Positions 8,703-16,811 are shown, numbered from the stretch's first letter. The stretch: DNA of 64,000 nt from Lysinibacillus sp. FSL W8-0992 (GCF_038008685.1 NZ_JBBOZQ010000001.1:3658001-3722000), one strand, 5' to 3'. The notes: generated by a model not told the origin, from the letters alone. Translations and numbers: made by a program.

Positions 8703-8742
8703 AAAAAGTGTTAGATTGACCGCAGTCAATCTAACACTTTTT
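8703..8742 (-). terminator. Bidirectional terminator between GNAT and floT, repeat-linked
   Basis: AAGTGTTAGATTGAC (8706-8720) pairs perfectly with GTCAATCTAACACTT (8725-8739). A-run on one side and T-run on the other let it work for both converging genes. The stem is nearly identical to the one after fabI. Confidence 0.9.
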
Positions 8743-8749
8743 CTAATGT

Positions 8750-10303
8750 TTATTGTTCAACTGTTTCTTTTTGTTTTTCTGTAGCAACAGGTTCTGGCTG
8801 TTTCACTAGCTCTGTCGCAATACGCTCAAGCTCTGGTCTCAATGTGTGCTTACCAGCGTAGCTTTCGATTAATTCCTTCACATCAATGCCTGACGTTTCT
8901 TTTAATGTTTCCTGTAGTGTTGACATTAAGTTCGTTGCATAAGAAGTCACCTTATTGGCACCACTTCCGCCTTCTCCGCCACCAGTATCAACAACTGTAA
9001 TTTTATCGATATTGCCTAGTGGACTTGCAAGCTCTTTCGCATACTCTGGCATCATGCGTACAACCATATCAAGGACAGCTGCTTGACCGTAGTACTCGAA
9101 GGCTTCTGCAATTTTACGTTTCGCTTCAGCTTCTGCAAGACCTCGTAGGCGAATAATATCTGCTTCTGTTTCACCTTGCGCACGTTCGGCATCCGCTTTC
9201 GCGATACCATCTAAACGAATCTTCTCCGCTTCTGCCTTTGCTAACGACTCAATACGATATTTCTCAGCATCTGCTTGCGCAAGCTCACGCATTTTTTCAG
9301 CTTCTGCATTTTGCTCAACTGCATAACGATCAGCATCTGCTTTTTTCTTCACTTCTGAATCGTATTGCTTTTCACGACGTAAAATCTCTTTTTCTTCTAA
9401 TTCAATTTGCTTTTGACGTTCAATAATGCGAATTTGCATTTCTTGTTCAGTTACTTCCTGTTTGGCACGTGCAGTTTCTAATTCATAAGCTTGGTCTGCA
9501 CGAGCTTTCGCAATATCTTGCTCACGACGGAATTCCGCCACTTTTAATTGATTTTCTTTTTCAGCTTCCGCAATTTCTGTTGCACGTTCTATTTCAGCCT
9601 TTTGTGCTTCTTTTGATGCTTCTGCACGCTTAATACGTGTTTCTTTTTCTGCAACTGCAGTCGCAATATCTGCATCTCGTTTAACTTGTGCAATTCTCGG
9701 CTTACCAAGTGAATCAAGATAACCATTTTTATCGCGCACATCTTTAATTGTAAAGGAAACAATAACAAGACCCATCTTCGCTAAATCTTGAGAAGCAACA
9801 CGTTGTACCTCTTGCGAGAATTTATCTCGGTTTTTATAAATTTCCTCAACCGTCATCGACCCTAAAATTGAACGTAAGTGTCCTTCCAATACTTCACGTG
9901 CTTCACCTTCACGTTCTGCCTTTTGCTTTCCTAAAAACTGCTCAGCAGCTGTAGCGATTTCTGAAATAGAACCACCAATTTTAATAATTGCTGTACCATC
10001 TGCCATTACTGGAACACCCTGTTCCGTATAAACTTCAGGTGTTGTAACTTCTAATTTACTTGATAGTAAGCTTAATGGTTGAGCTTGCTGGAAAATCGGG
10101 AAGACGAATGTACCGCCCCCACGAATAATTTTAATTCGATTTCCTGACTCATCTTTATGTACATTTTTTGAGCCAAGATAGCTACCTGTTACAATCAGTG
10201 CTTCATCAGGACCCGCTGTACGATACTTTGTTACATATAGTGCTACAAGAGCGATTAAAATAAATGCTACAATTCCTAGAACAATCAAAATATCCATCGA
10301 CAT
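8750..10303 (-). CDS. floT: Flotillin-like protein FloT
   Basis: A 517-aa scaffold of functional membrane microdomains. Residues 5-25 form the membrane anchor; residues about 28-215 are the SPFH/band-7 domain (GGGTFVFPIFQQAQPLSLLS); residues about 220-400 are a long charged coiled coil with EAEK/AEAE repeats; the C-terminal part ends in a variable tail. Length equals B. subtilis FloT (509 aa). AAAGGAGAG precedes the ATG. It is the second gene of an operon with an NfeD-like partner, as in B. subtilis yuaF-floT, and a sigma-W-type promoter precedes the operon. The third gene of the B. subtilis operon (yuaI) is not found here; the terminator follows floT directly. Confidence 0.95.
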   Translation of the reverse strand: MSMDILIVLGIVAFILIALVALYVTKYRTAGPDEALIVTGSYLGSKNVHKDESGNRIKIIRGGGTFVFPIFQQAQPLSLLSSKLEVTTPEVYTEQGVPVMADGTAIIKIGGSISEIATAAEQFLGKQKAEREGEAREVLEGHLRSILGSMTVEEIYKNRDKFSQEVQRVASQDLAKMGLVIVSFTIKDVRDKNGYLDSLGKPRIAQVKRDADIATAVAEKETRIKRAEASKEAQKAEIERATEIAEAEKENQLKVAEFRREQDIAKARADQAYELETARAKQEVTEQEMQIRIIERQKQIELEEKEILRREKQYDSEVKKKADADRYAVEQNAEAEKMRELAQADAEKYRIESLAKAEAEKIRLDGIAKADAERAQGETEADIIRLRGLAEAEAKRKIAEAFEYYGQAAVLDMVVRMMPEYAKELASPLGNIDKITVVDTGGGEGGSGANKVTSYATNLMSTLQETLKETSGIDVKELIESYAGKHTLRPELERIATELVKQPEPVATEKQKETVEQ

Positions 10304-10318
10304 AATAGTATCTCTCCT

Positions 10319-10849
10319 TTAAATAAATTTTTTTTCATAGGCTCTCACAAAAAGAGTGCCTGCCCTCACTTCAACTACAAGGACTGTCGTATCATAATCA
10401 ATTACCTCATTGTCAAAGCCTGTTGCACGCTTTGCAATCATACCGCTTGTAGTCTCAATGACAACTTCACCAAAGCCATCAGACGGTATCGGTACAATTA
10501 CCTTACCTAACTGACCTTCAAGTGATTCTTCTGTATAGGCTAATGAGACATCAGCAGATTTTAGTGGAACGAGAATAAATAAATAAAATAGGGCACTTAA
10601 AATAACTCCAATTACAGCAGCTACACCTATATTCCAAACGCTAGGGAAAAAGGCTAACTTTTCTAAAATAAATCCAGCTGCTGACATTAACGTAATGAAA
10701 GAAAGAATGACACTTGGATTAAAAATCGGTAGACCCTCTCCTATGCCCTCGACAGCATCACCGAAAAACATAAACAAAACCGTTGCCAGTCCCGCGAAAA
10801 TTAATACCACTAAATAAATTTGCTCCAATGTATAGCCAAATAGCGTCAA
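10319..10849 (-). CDS. NfeD-like membrane protein (YuaF family)
   Basis: About 176 aa with hydrophobic helices at roughly 10-35, 45-65 and 70-95, then a soluble C-terminal OB-fold domain (residues about 105-170; GQLGKVIVPIPSDGFGEVVI and VLVVEVRAGTLFVRAY). NfeD proteins pair with flotillins, and this one sits 15 bases before floT. The frame opens at a GTG (10858), but AAGGGGTGAT is spaced correctly for the TTG at 10849, which I prefer. Confidence 0.9.
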   Translation of the reverse strand: MTLFGYTLEQIYLVVLIFAGLATVLFMFFGDAVEGIGEGLPIFNPSVILSFITLMSAAGFILEKLAFFPSVWNIGVAAVIGVILSALFYLFILVPLKSADVSLAYTEESLEGQLGKVIVPIPSDGFGEVVIETTSGMIAKRATGFDNEVIDYDTTVLVVEVRAGTLFVRAYEKKFI

Positions 10850-10880
10850 ATAGATCACCCCTTTTCAACGTATTACCTAC

Positions 10881-10909
10881 TATACGGATGCACTGAGAAA
10901 AAAGTTTCA
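10881..10909 (-). promoter_or_regulatory. Sigma-W-type ECF promoter of nfeD-floT
   Basis: On the minus strand TGAAAC (10904-10909) is followed after 17 bases by CGTATA (10881-10886). This fits the sigma-W consensus (TGAAAC, about 16 bases, CGTA), and the B. subtilis yuaF-floT operon is a known sigma-W target. The spacer is one base longer than usual. Expected inducers are cell-envelope stresses. Confidence 0.75.
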
Positions 10910-11005
10910 AAATTTTTTAACAAATAAAAAAGATTTCTATGTAATGATCTTGATTTACGACAACTTGCTTGAATTAAAGACTATGTATCACCTTCTGAAT
11001 TAGCT

Positions 11006-11689
11006 TTAAGGATAATGAATAATACGTACTTGCACATTATGTCTGCCGTATTTTGTTGCTACTTCTTCAGATTCTACTAGAATATCTAACTTATAACCTT
11101 TGATGGCTCCTCCTTTATCTGCTGAAATAGCTCTAAATGATTCATATGGTGTCTTTATTTCTACAATAGTTCCTAATGGAAGTACTGATGGATCCACCGC
11201 TACAATCCTGAACCCATTATAATAATTAGTTTCACGAACATTAATGCCCGTTACTGTAATACCACTACAACCTTTGCAATCGGGACCATAATATGATGCA
11301 TTAAATTTCATCCACTTTTTAGTGTTTTGTTTTTGTTTCTCTTGGTTGCTGATTGTTTGAACTTTCTCTTTAGAAGACGGATTCTTACTTTGTTCAACTA
11401 GCAAGATTTTTTCTTTTCTAATCATAGCATCATGTTTCAACCTCTGCTTTTCCTTTTCTATTTGTAATTTTTCTTGCCTTAAAGTTATTGCTTTACTACG
11501 AATCATTTTCATAGAGGTTTCTAACTTGATCTTTGGGGAATTTTGTAATAGTTCTTCACCATTATGACTGCTTTTATGTAGTTTTTTATCTTCCAAGGTA
11601 AAATTCATTAAAATAAAAAGTAGTAATAATATAAACGTTATTTTATATACATTCATTAAAATACCTAGATGCTTCAACAGAAAAACCAC
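11006..11689 (-). CDS. Membrane-anchored 3D-domain protein (cell-wall active)
   Basis: A 227-aa protein with an uncleaved-looking N-terminal helix (residues about 13-30), a charged Gln/Lys-rich coiled coil (50-125), and a C-terminal 3D domain (about 130-227). The three aspartates are visible in VDPSVLPLG, ADKGGAIKG and KLDIL. In B. subtilis (YocH, YuiC) and in MltA, this double-psi beta-barrel acts on peptidoglycan. The frame opens at GTG 11689; ATG 11656 (MNVYKITF) is an alternative and both have weak RBSs. It is last in the leftward operon with the LexA box, so it may be made on SOS induction and help lysis or release; that role is inferred. Confidence 0.75.
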   Translation of the reverse strand: MVFLLKHLGILMNVYKITFILLLLFILMNFTLEDKKLHKSSHNGEELLQNSPKIKLETSMKMIRSKAITLRQEKLQIEKEKQRLKHDAMIRKEKILLVEQSKNPSSKEKVQTISNQEKQKQNTKKWMKFNASYYGPDCKGCSGITVTGINVRETNYYNGFRIVAVDPSVLPLGTIVEIKTPYESFRAISADKGGAIKGYKLDILVESEEVATKYGRHNVQVRIIHYP

Positions 11690-11779
11690 CGTATAATCCC
11701 AACCTTTTCAATTAATTCATCTAATATGGTAGTTTTATTTCGGTTCTTATTATGTATTATATTTATTAAGTCTTATGTA

Positions 11780-11968
11780 TTAACTATTTTTGATTAAAAT
11801 ATTAATAGTCTTTAAAAATGCTTCTACAGTTTTAAGTGTTTCTATTTCTAAATGTTCCATTTCCGCTGAAATCATTAAATTTAATTTGCCCATTTCCTGG
11901 TATGCTAAAGCCATTGCATAACGATCAACTTTATTTCTATTTAAATTTCTATTGTTGGCAGCCTTCAT
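11780..11968 (-). CDS. Hypothetical small protein, SOS operon
   Basis: A 62-aa protein of unknown function, rich in Asn, Met and Leu, predicted mostly helical. The frame opens six codons earlier at a GTG, but AAGGAG is spaced for the ATG at 11968 (MKAANNRN). It lies between the 95-codon gene and the 3D-domain gene in the operon read from the LexA-box promoter. No recognisable domain. Size and composition would suit a regulator of the adjacent repressor, but nothing shows that directly. Confidence 0.6.
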   Translation of the reverse strand: MKAANNRNLNRNKVDRYAMALAYQEMGKLNLMISAEMEHLEIETLKTVEAFLKTINILIKNS

Positions 11969-12003
11969 TTTGCTCCTTCCCTTCACCTTAGCAGTAATTC
12001 AAA

Positions 12004-12282
12004 TCATTCCACATATACCTGTTTTTCTATAAAATCAATTAGCTTATTCAGCCTTTCCAATGTTTTTTCTTTTTCTGACTGAATTTGTAATTGTTCTATG
12101 TGCTTTGTAATATCTACCAACTTTATTTGAAATGCTTGACTCTTATGCAAAAAGTCTTTCATATTATTGTCACTTTCAAACACTCTTCCTTGATTAATAG
12201 CACCAAAAATATAACCAAAATCTAACGTCAATTCTTTTAATAACTTATTTATCGTATCCATATAAACCCCAACCTTTGTCAT
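12004..12282 (-). CDS. Hypothetical coiled-coil protein, SOS operon
   Basis: About 92 aa, unknown function. The second half (IKLVDITKHIEQLQIQSEKE onward) is a heptad-rich helix. The start is unclear: GTG 12291, ATG 12282 with an AAGAAGTGAT-like site, or ATG 12261 with a GGGG site. Second gene of the leftward operon downstream of the LexA box. Confidence 0.6.
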   Translation of the reverse strand: MTKVGVYMDTINKLLKELTLDFGYIFGAINQGRVFESDNNMKDFLHKSQAFQIKLVDITKHIEQLQIQSEKEKTLERLNKLIDFIEKQVYVE

Positions 12283-12358
12283 TAGTATCACTTCTTTAAT
12301 TTTAAATTATTTCATTTAAATAATTCCGTTATTTCAATAGATTCTATATTAAGCGTTA

Positions 12359-12823
12359 TTAATTTATCTTCTCTAGTATAATATGTCCTGGATAGTAGCT
12401 ATTTAAATATTCCTTTAGACTATTTAAACATGTAATACTATCATCAATAATCGACTTTCTTAAAAAGCCATTATATAAATAAATTATATTTTTAAGCTCC
12501 ACGACACAAAATAAATTTTCTTGATTATCATCCAATTGAACTAAACTATCATATTGAATATCTATACTTTGTGATTGTTGATAGATAAATTTTGTATCAT
12601 CAACATCTTTAATTAATTCTAGTTCATCCTCATTCCATGTATCCATTAGTATTAAACTCGATACAGAACTATCCATACATTTACATTCTAAAATATTTCC
12701 CCCCTCATCGCTCAAAATAACATTTGTAATTCCACCGTTAAAGTCTTTCAATAACTCGTTTGAAATATTACTTTCATTAAAAAGAACTAACTCTAAAATA
12801 GCTGTTGTTTGTAAATCATTCAT
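12359..12823 (-). CDS. Hypothetical acidic protein, first gene of LexA-box operon
   Basis: A 154-aa strongly acidic protein with mixed alpha/beta character; I recognise no family. The ribosome site AGGAGG is strong. It is the first gene after the promoter holding the perfect LexA box, so it should be among the first products after DNA damage. In prophages this position is often held by an antirepressor; with the MrpR-like repressor encoded next door, an antirepressor role is a reasonable but untested guess. Confidence 0.65.
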   Translation of the reverse strand: MNDLQTTAILELVLFNESNISNELLKDFNGGITNVILSDEGGNILECKCMDSSVSSLILMDTWNEDELELIKDVDDTKFIYQQSQSIDIQYDSLVQLDDNQENLFCVVELKNIIYLYNGFLRKSIIDDSITCLNSLKEYLNSYYPGHIILEKIN

Positions 12824-12887
12824 AATAAAACCTCCTAGTATTACACTAAACTAACATATTTTTCTCAACCATATTAGATTTGTCCTT

Positions 12888-12917
12888 ATCTTATCACGAA
12901 CAGATGTTCGTTTACAA
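12888..12917 (-). promoter_or_regulatory. LexA-controlled promoter of the leftward operon
   Basis: On the minus strand TTGTAA (12912-12917) and TAAGAT (12888-12893) are 18 bases apart, and the spacer holds the 14-bp palindrome CGAACAGATGTTCG (12897-12910). It equals the DinR/LexA consensus of Bacillus (CGAAC-N4-GTTCG) without mismatch. LexA bound there would block polymerase; RecA-stimulated LexA cleavage would release the operon. The rest of 12824-13113 has no gene. Confidence 0.85.
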
Positions 12918-13088
12918 GTTTATTTTAGAGAATTTTTACATTTTATCTAATGTTCAATTTAAAAATTGCGCCTAAAAACAACAGCACGCTGTTTTTGACT
13001 AGAGCATTAGTATTTATTGAGCTACCAATCGTTTAACCTAGTAAGCACAATCCAACCCACTAATAATTGTTTACTTAAAAATCTGCAA

Positions 13089-13113
13089 TAAAAAAAACTG
13101 GTATTCACCAGTT
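13089..13113 (-). terminator. Terminator of the MrpR-like operon
   Basis: On the minus strand AACTGGT and ACCAGTT form a seven-pair hairpin with a four-base loop directly after the stop codon, followed by T8. It isolates the repressor operon from the LexA-box promoter downstream. Confidence 0.85.
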
Positions 13114-14097
13114 CTATAGCTCAATATTAAAGTGTCCATAGTTTTTTCTCATAAAATCAAAATCTAATTTATGTTTAAGAACAGAATAACTTACATACTT
13201 GTTATCTTTGTTCGCAAAACCAGTATCATATTTAATTGCGACTTTATCAAGTAGTTCTTTATTTACTATTTTTATTTCATTATCTTTTATCATGTCCCAT
13301 ATATACCACATCATTCCTGAGATCTGTATTGTACTGGCAATTAAATTATTATTATCAAAAACTGTTTTTGCTAATTCCAATGCTCTATTCCCGAAGGAAG
13401 CTCTCAGTTGAATATCGTTACTATTTACATTTGCTTTTTTAAAGATATAGGTATTGTCAGAGAAGTATTTTTGGCCTTGTTTAGGGATTAAACTAGTAGA
13501 CGATACTTTGTCCAGTTTTTCAAGCTTCCAATAAAGATCTTCTGTAATATTTATTTTTCTTCTACAGCCTTTACTCGTCAACTTAGCAAAATAATTTCCG
13601 TTTTCACTACTTAAATCCTCCATTTTTAAATTTAATATTTCGCTATACCCTTCTCCTTTTATTCCCTCAAATAAACATAATAAAAATACCGCATGTCTTT
13701 GGTCGTCAAATAAACGCATATAAGTTAGTAATTGTTCTCTTGTGTATCTGACAATCGACGCTTTAAAAACAAATCTACTACAGTATTCCATATCAATGAT
13801 GCTCGGTAACCTTTGTGAACGATTTTTTGTATGTCCGTTCATTATTGCCCAATCTATATATCTAGAAATAAAACCTATGGACGCACTTAACGGTTGTGGG
13901 CTAGGAGATTTCAAACTATAAAATAACTCTTCTAACTCTACTTTATTCATATCAAAAATATCTTTATTTTTTTGATTTTCAATTTGAGTTGCTTTATTGA
14001 AGAGTGAGAAATACGTAGTTAAACTATTATCCTTTATATCTAAAGATGTTAAATACCATTCCTTAATATCCTTATTAAATACATTATCTTTCAGCAT
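13114..14097 (-). CDS. MrpR/YopR-like phage repressor, inactive tyrosine-recombinase fold
   Basis: A 327-aa protein with an N-terminal SAM-like/core-binding region (residues 1-110, with SASIGFISRYIDWAIMNGHT) and a C-terminal recombinase-like domain. The stretch CLFEGIKGEGYSEILNLKME (about 141-160) corresponds to box I of tyrosine recombinases, but the catalytic Arg is missing. Where a HxLRH box is expected there is GMMWYIWDM, so strand exchange is unlikely. This pattern fits the SP-beta master repressor MrpR (YopR), which has an integrase fold but works as a repressor. GAGGTG precedes the ATG. It is cotranscribed behind the DGQHR gene (15-base gap). Best guess: repressor of the tail operon. 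A degenerate integrase is the alternative. Confidence 0.75.
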   Translation of the reverse strand: MLKDNVFNKDIKEWYLTSLDIKDNSLTTYFSLFNKATQIENQKNKDIFDMNKVELEELFYSLKSPSPQPLSASIGFISRYIDWAIMNGHTKNRSQRLPSIIDMEYCSRFVFKASIVRYTREQLLTYMRLFDDQRHAVFLLCLFEGIKGEGYSEILNLKMEDLSSENGNYFAKLTSKGCRRKINITEDLYWKLEKLDKVSSTSLIPKQGQKYFSDNTYIFKKANVNSNDIQLRASFGNRALELAKTVFDNNNLIASTIQISGMMWYIWDMIKDNEIKIVNKELLDKVAIKYDTGFANKDNKYVSYSVLKHKLDFDFMRKNYGHFNIEL

Positions 14098-14112
14098 CAG
14101 TTATACACCTCA

Positions 14113-15426
14113 TTATTGAATTAAATTCTCAAATACTTTCTGAAGTTTTTTTCTATTTTGAACGCTTAGTCCCCCATATTGGAGAATGCCAAGCTCTTCC
14201 CATAACGGATTATGTATAGAGAAGTCTAGCTGATTTAAATAATTAGCCAAACTTTCAAATGCGATATTTTTGGCATGCATTTGTGCAGCTAATTCAATAT
14301 GTCCATTAAACATTCGATTTTTAAACATTAAAGAGCTTTTATCATTTAAATGCTCTTTATAATAAGCAAAAAGATACATCATATATTCATTAATTACTTT
14401 CGCTATCTTTACTACCTCTATACGACTTTCTAATTCAAAGCTATTATTGATTGCATTTGATAGCTCTGAAAAAGTAACTACCTCACCATATGAATATTTA
14501 ATATTTGAATTAGAAGTGATTCTTCCCTTCAATTCCCCTTCCACCTTTAATTCAATCACAACTTCATCAGATAACTTATCCTTAGCCAATTCTTGCAATC
14601 TTGGTTTTGGAATCGGATTAGCTTTTGCCATATCTACTTGAACTCTTTTACATTGTGCTTCTGTCATATTTGAAATGATGACAATCATATTACCTTCTAG
14701 CTCGGTCTTTTTCATGTAGGCATTATAGATAGAGAAAGTTCGATGTGCACCATCTAAAACATCCAATATAGTTCCTTCTAACAATGTCAGTGTTTTTTCT
14801 TTTTCATCGTAAAATAATTCTAGTCCTTCATTTCCAGTACCAACTTTTGCATTATATCTCAAAGTAGAAGTAATCAAATCTCCATTTAATGTTTGTTTTT
14901 CAATCTCACGTAATGATTTCGGATTTAGATTCATCACTTCTATAATTTCGTTTTTTAACTTTTTCTTTTTTGCTTGCCGCTGGATATTGGGGTTATACAT
15001 CGTAATGCCACTCATCCATAGCTTACCGATAATTGCATTTGGAATAACTACAGTAAATTCGTTATGTCCTGTTTTTATTACATTTTCAAATGAATAGGGT
15101 AACGTAATAATATCTTCATATGGAGATTCTCTTATATACAATCTTAATTCTTTGATTTCAGAAGGATTTAGCCATTCTTCAAGCCAATTACAATTATATT
15201 CTTCAAGTTTTAAATTAAATTGTTCACCTAATAATAATAACTCAAATAAATTTGCTTCACTTAGCACATCTACATCGTTAATCATTTCTAAAATATTTCC
15301 TATATTAATGTTATGTCTATTAAGTTGAATGGAAATCTCATCTAAAAATACATCATTTTGAACGATTAATGGAATTTTCGCTTTAATTTCTTCAACTAAT
15401 AATTCGCGGGTTTTACCAATTTTCAA
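14113..15426 (-). CDS. DGQHR/DndB-like domain protein
   Basis: A 437-aa protein with DGAHRTFSIY at residues 225-234, the variant of the DGQHR motif found in DndB-like and ParB-like proteins. It is followed by IISNMTEAQCKRVQVDMAKA, matching the usual helix after that motif. The C-terminal half is helical. DndB is a regulator of DNA phosphorothioation, but no other dnd genes are present, so a regulatory or DNA-binding role in the element is more likely. In SP-beta the gene next to yopR is yopQ, of similar size; whether they are homologous needs an alignment. TTG start with GGGAGTG. First gene of the repressor operon. Confidence 0.7.
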   Translation of the reverse strand: MKIGKTRELLVEEIKAKIPLIVQNDVFLDEISIQLNRHNINIGNILEMINDVDVLSEANLFELLLLGEQFNLKLEEYNCNWLEEWLNPSEIKELRLYIRESPYEDIITLPYSFENVIKTGHNEFTVVIPNAIIGKLWMSGITMYNPNIQRQAKKKKLKNEIIEVMNLNPKSLREIEKQTLNGDLITSTLRYNAKVGTGNEGLELFYDEKEKTLTLLEGTILDVLDGAHRTFSIYNAYMKKTELEGNMIVIISNMTEAQCKRVQVDMAKANPIPKPRLQELAKDKLSDEVVIELKVEGELKGRITSNSNIKYSYGEVVTFSELSNAINNSFELESRIEVVKIAKVINEYMMYLFAYYKEHLNDKSSLMFKNRMFNGHIELAAQMHAKNIAFESLANYLNQLDFSIHNPLWEELGILQYGGLSVQNRKKLQKVFENLIQ

Positions 15427-15504
15427 ACTTTACACTCCCTTGTTTTTCCATTAATTATCTAATTATTTCAATAGTACCATATGCGATATTAAAATGTAAC
15501 TACA

Positions 15505-15518
15505 ATAAATGAATTAAT
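15505..15518. repeat. 14-bp motif shared by two control regions, copy 1
   Basis: ATAAATGAATTAAT occurs here in the divergent region between the repressor operon and the late regulator, and again at 16773-16786 upstream of the tail operon. On the minus strand this copy lies immediately downstream of TTGCAA (15525-15530), a possible -35 of the repressor operon. In AT-rich DNA a chance match is possible, but both copies are in control regions of the same element. Candidate operator. Confidence 0.35.
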
Positions 15519-15638
15519 TAAATTTGCAAACTTTTATTACCCTTAATAATTATTATTTTTATATCTCTATTATATAGGAAGAAACAATATAAAATTATAT
15601 ATTATAGGATTCTAATAAATTAATTAATTAAAAAAAAG

Positions 15639-15666
15639 TTGAATTATTATTTACTGCTATTATAAT
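15639..15666 (+). promoter_or_regulatory. Sigma-A promoter of the HTH/zinc-ribbon regulator gene
   Basis: TTGAAT (15639-15644), 16-base spacer, TATAAT (15661-15666), 46 bases upstream of the start codon at 15712. The remainder of the 285-base divergent interval is extremely AT-rich with TAATTAATTAA runs; no further gene is seen. Confidence 0.65.
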
Positions 15667-15711
15667 ATGAATAAGTGATATCTAATTTATTACATTAAAG
15701 GAGATGAAGGT

Positions 15712-16221
15712 ATGGCCCACCAAACAGCTAAAGATACAAAATACAATCAGTTAGTATTATCAGATGAAACAGTAATTAAGGAATTATTGACGTTTAGGGG
15801 TTCGATAGATGATACGATGTTTAATGGAAATCAAGTAGGATGTACTTCGAGCACTTTAAAAATGAATACAGATGTTATCAGTTTATTCGCCGATTTAGAT
15901 AAATTAATAAAAAAAAGTTTGGACGAAGAACAGATTGAATTACTTAAATACATAGCTAAAGACTTCTCTTATCATAAAATAGGACAGCTTTTAGAAATTC
16001 CTATTAAAACAGTTGGCCGAAGATTGAATACAATTTGTTCACGAATAAAACAAGAAAACGATCGACAATGGAGAAAAGTCGTATATACGCAAAAATTAAA
16101 CTTAAAATCAAAACGATGTAGCAAATGCAAAGAAGTTCTTCCTGCTACGGATGAATTTTATAGTATAAACAACAGTAGCAAAGATTTATATCATTCACAG
16201 TGTAAAAAATGCAAAAAGTAA
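15712..16221 (+). CDS. Sigma-like HTH plus zinc-ribbon regulator
   Basis: A 169-aa protein. Residues 70-113 (LDEEQIELLKYIAKDFSYHK then IPIKTVGRRLNTICSRI) look like a sigma-70 region-4/LuxR-type helix-turn-helix. The C-terminus holds two CxxC pairs, C136-C139 and C164-C167, a probable zinc ribbon. AAGGAG precedes the ATG. It is transcribed divergently from the repressor operon and stands in front of the tail genes, the usual place of a late-gene activator. Function is inferred from position and domains. Confidence 0.7.
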   Translation: MAHQTAKDTKYNQLVLSDETVIKELLTFRGSIDDTMFNGNQVGCTSSTLKMNTDVISLFADLDKLIKKSLDEEQIELLKYIAKDFSYHKIGQLLEIPIKTVGRRLNTICSRIKQENDRQWRKVVYTQKLNLKSKRCSKCKEVLPATDEFYSINNSSKDLYHSQCKKCKK

Positions 16222-16296
16222 TGCGAAATATATTTGGGCGAAAATAGTAGTTTTTAAGATACACTAGTCAACTTAATAAGTAGAAGGAGCAATCAT

Positions 16297-16767
16297 ATGA
16301 AACTACAATTACCTCACGCTACCGTAGAACTGAATTTAAATCTCCCGATAGAAGAAAGAGTTCAGTATGTAAGTTGTTTGTTAGAAAATGAAAAATTGAT
16401 TTATAAAGGGGAAGAAATCTCTTTAGAGTTATATTTTAGCCTCACAGCAAATACATACAATACGTTAATTCTGTTAGACATGATAGGCTATTATATAACT
16501 AAAGGATATTTTACGAAAGAGGAATTATTATTAGAAGAAGAAAATTTAATATTTATTAAAGAGACGAAAAAGCGCAATAAAAGGCGTAGAGAAATTGCCA
16601 AGTTATTTAAAGGTCAAATAGCGCAGCATCGTTTGCAAGATAATTACGTATTGTCTCATTATAAACAAAAAGAAATTAAAAAAGGATCAATTCGACATAA
16701 TACATTTTCTAATACTTCTTATTTAGAAGCAATCACATTTGGAATCGAAGAAGCAGAGGAAGATTAA
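16297..16767 (+). CDS. Hypothetical protein
   Basis: A 156-aa protein of unknown function. N-terminal half is mixed with a hydrophobic helix (SLTANTYNTLILLDMIGYYI); the middle is strongly basic (KETKKRNKRRREIAKLF). AGAAGGAG precedes the ATG. It lies between the HTH/zinc-ribbon gene and the tail operon and may be a second regulator or an assembly factor. The basic patch suggests nucleic-acid contact, no more. Confidence 0.6.
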   Translation: MKLQLPHATVELNLNLPIEERVQYVSCLLENEKLIYKGEEISLELYFSLTANTYNTLILLDMIGYYITKGYFTKEELLLEEENLIFIKETKKRNKRRREIAKLFKGQIAQHRLQDNYVLSHYKQKEIKKGSIRHNTFSNTSYLEAITFGIEEAEED

Positions 16768-16772
16768 ATCCG

Positions 16773-16786
16773 ATAAATGAATTAAT
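16773..16786. repeat. 14-bp motif shared by two control regions, copy 2
   Basis: Second exact copy of ATAAATGAATTAAT, six bases after the stop codon of the preceding gene and about 210 bases before the first tail gene. See copy 1 at 15505. Confidence 0.35.
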
Positions 16787-16811
16787 ACAAAATACATAAT
16801 GAAATTTTCAA

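Noticed and set aside
13114..14097. Active phage integrase
   Set aside because: The fold is recombinase-like, but the box I Arg and the HxLRH box are missing.
14113..15426. Part of a DNA phosphorothioation (dnd) system
   Set aside because: Only a DGQHR-like motif is shared; no dndC, dndD or dndE genes are near.
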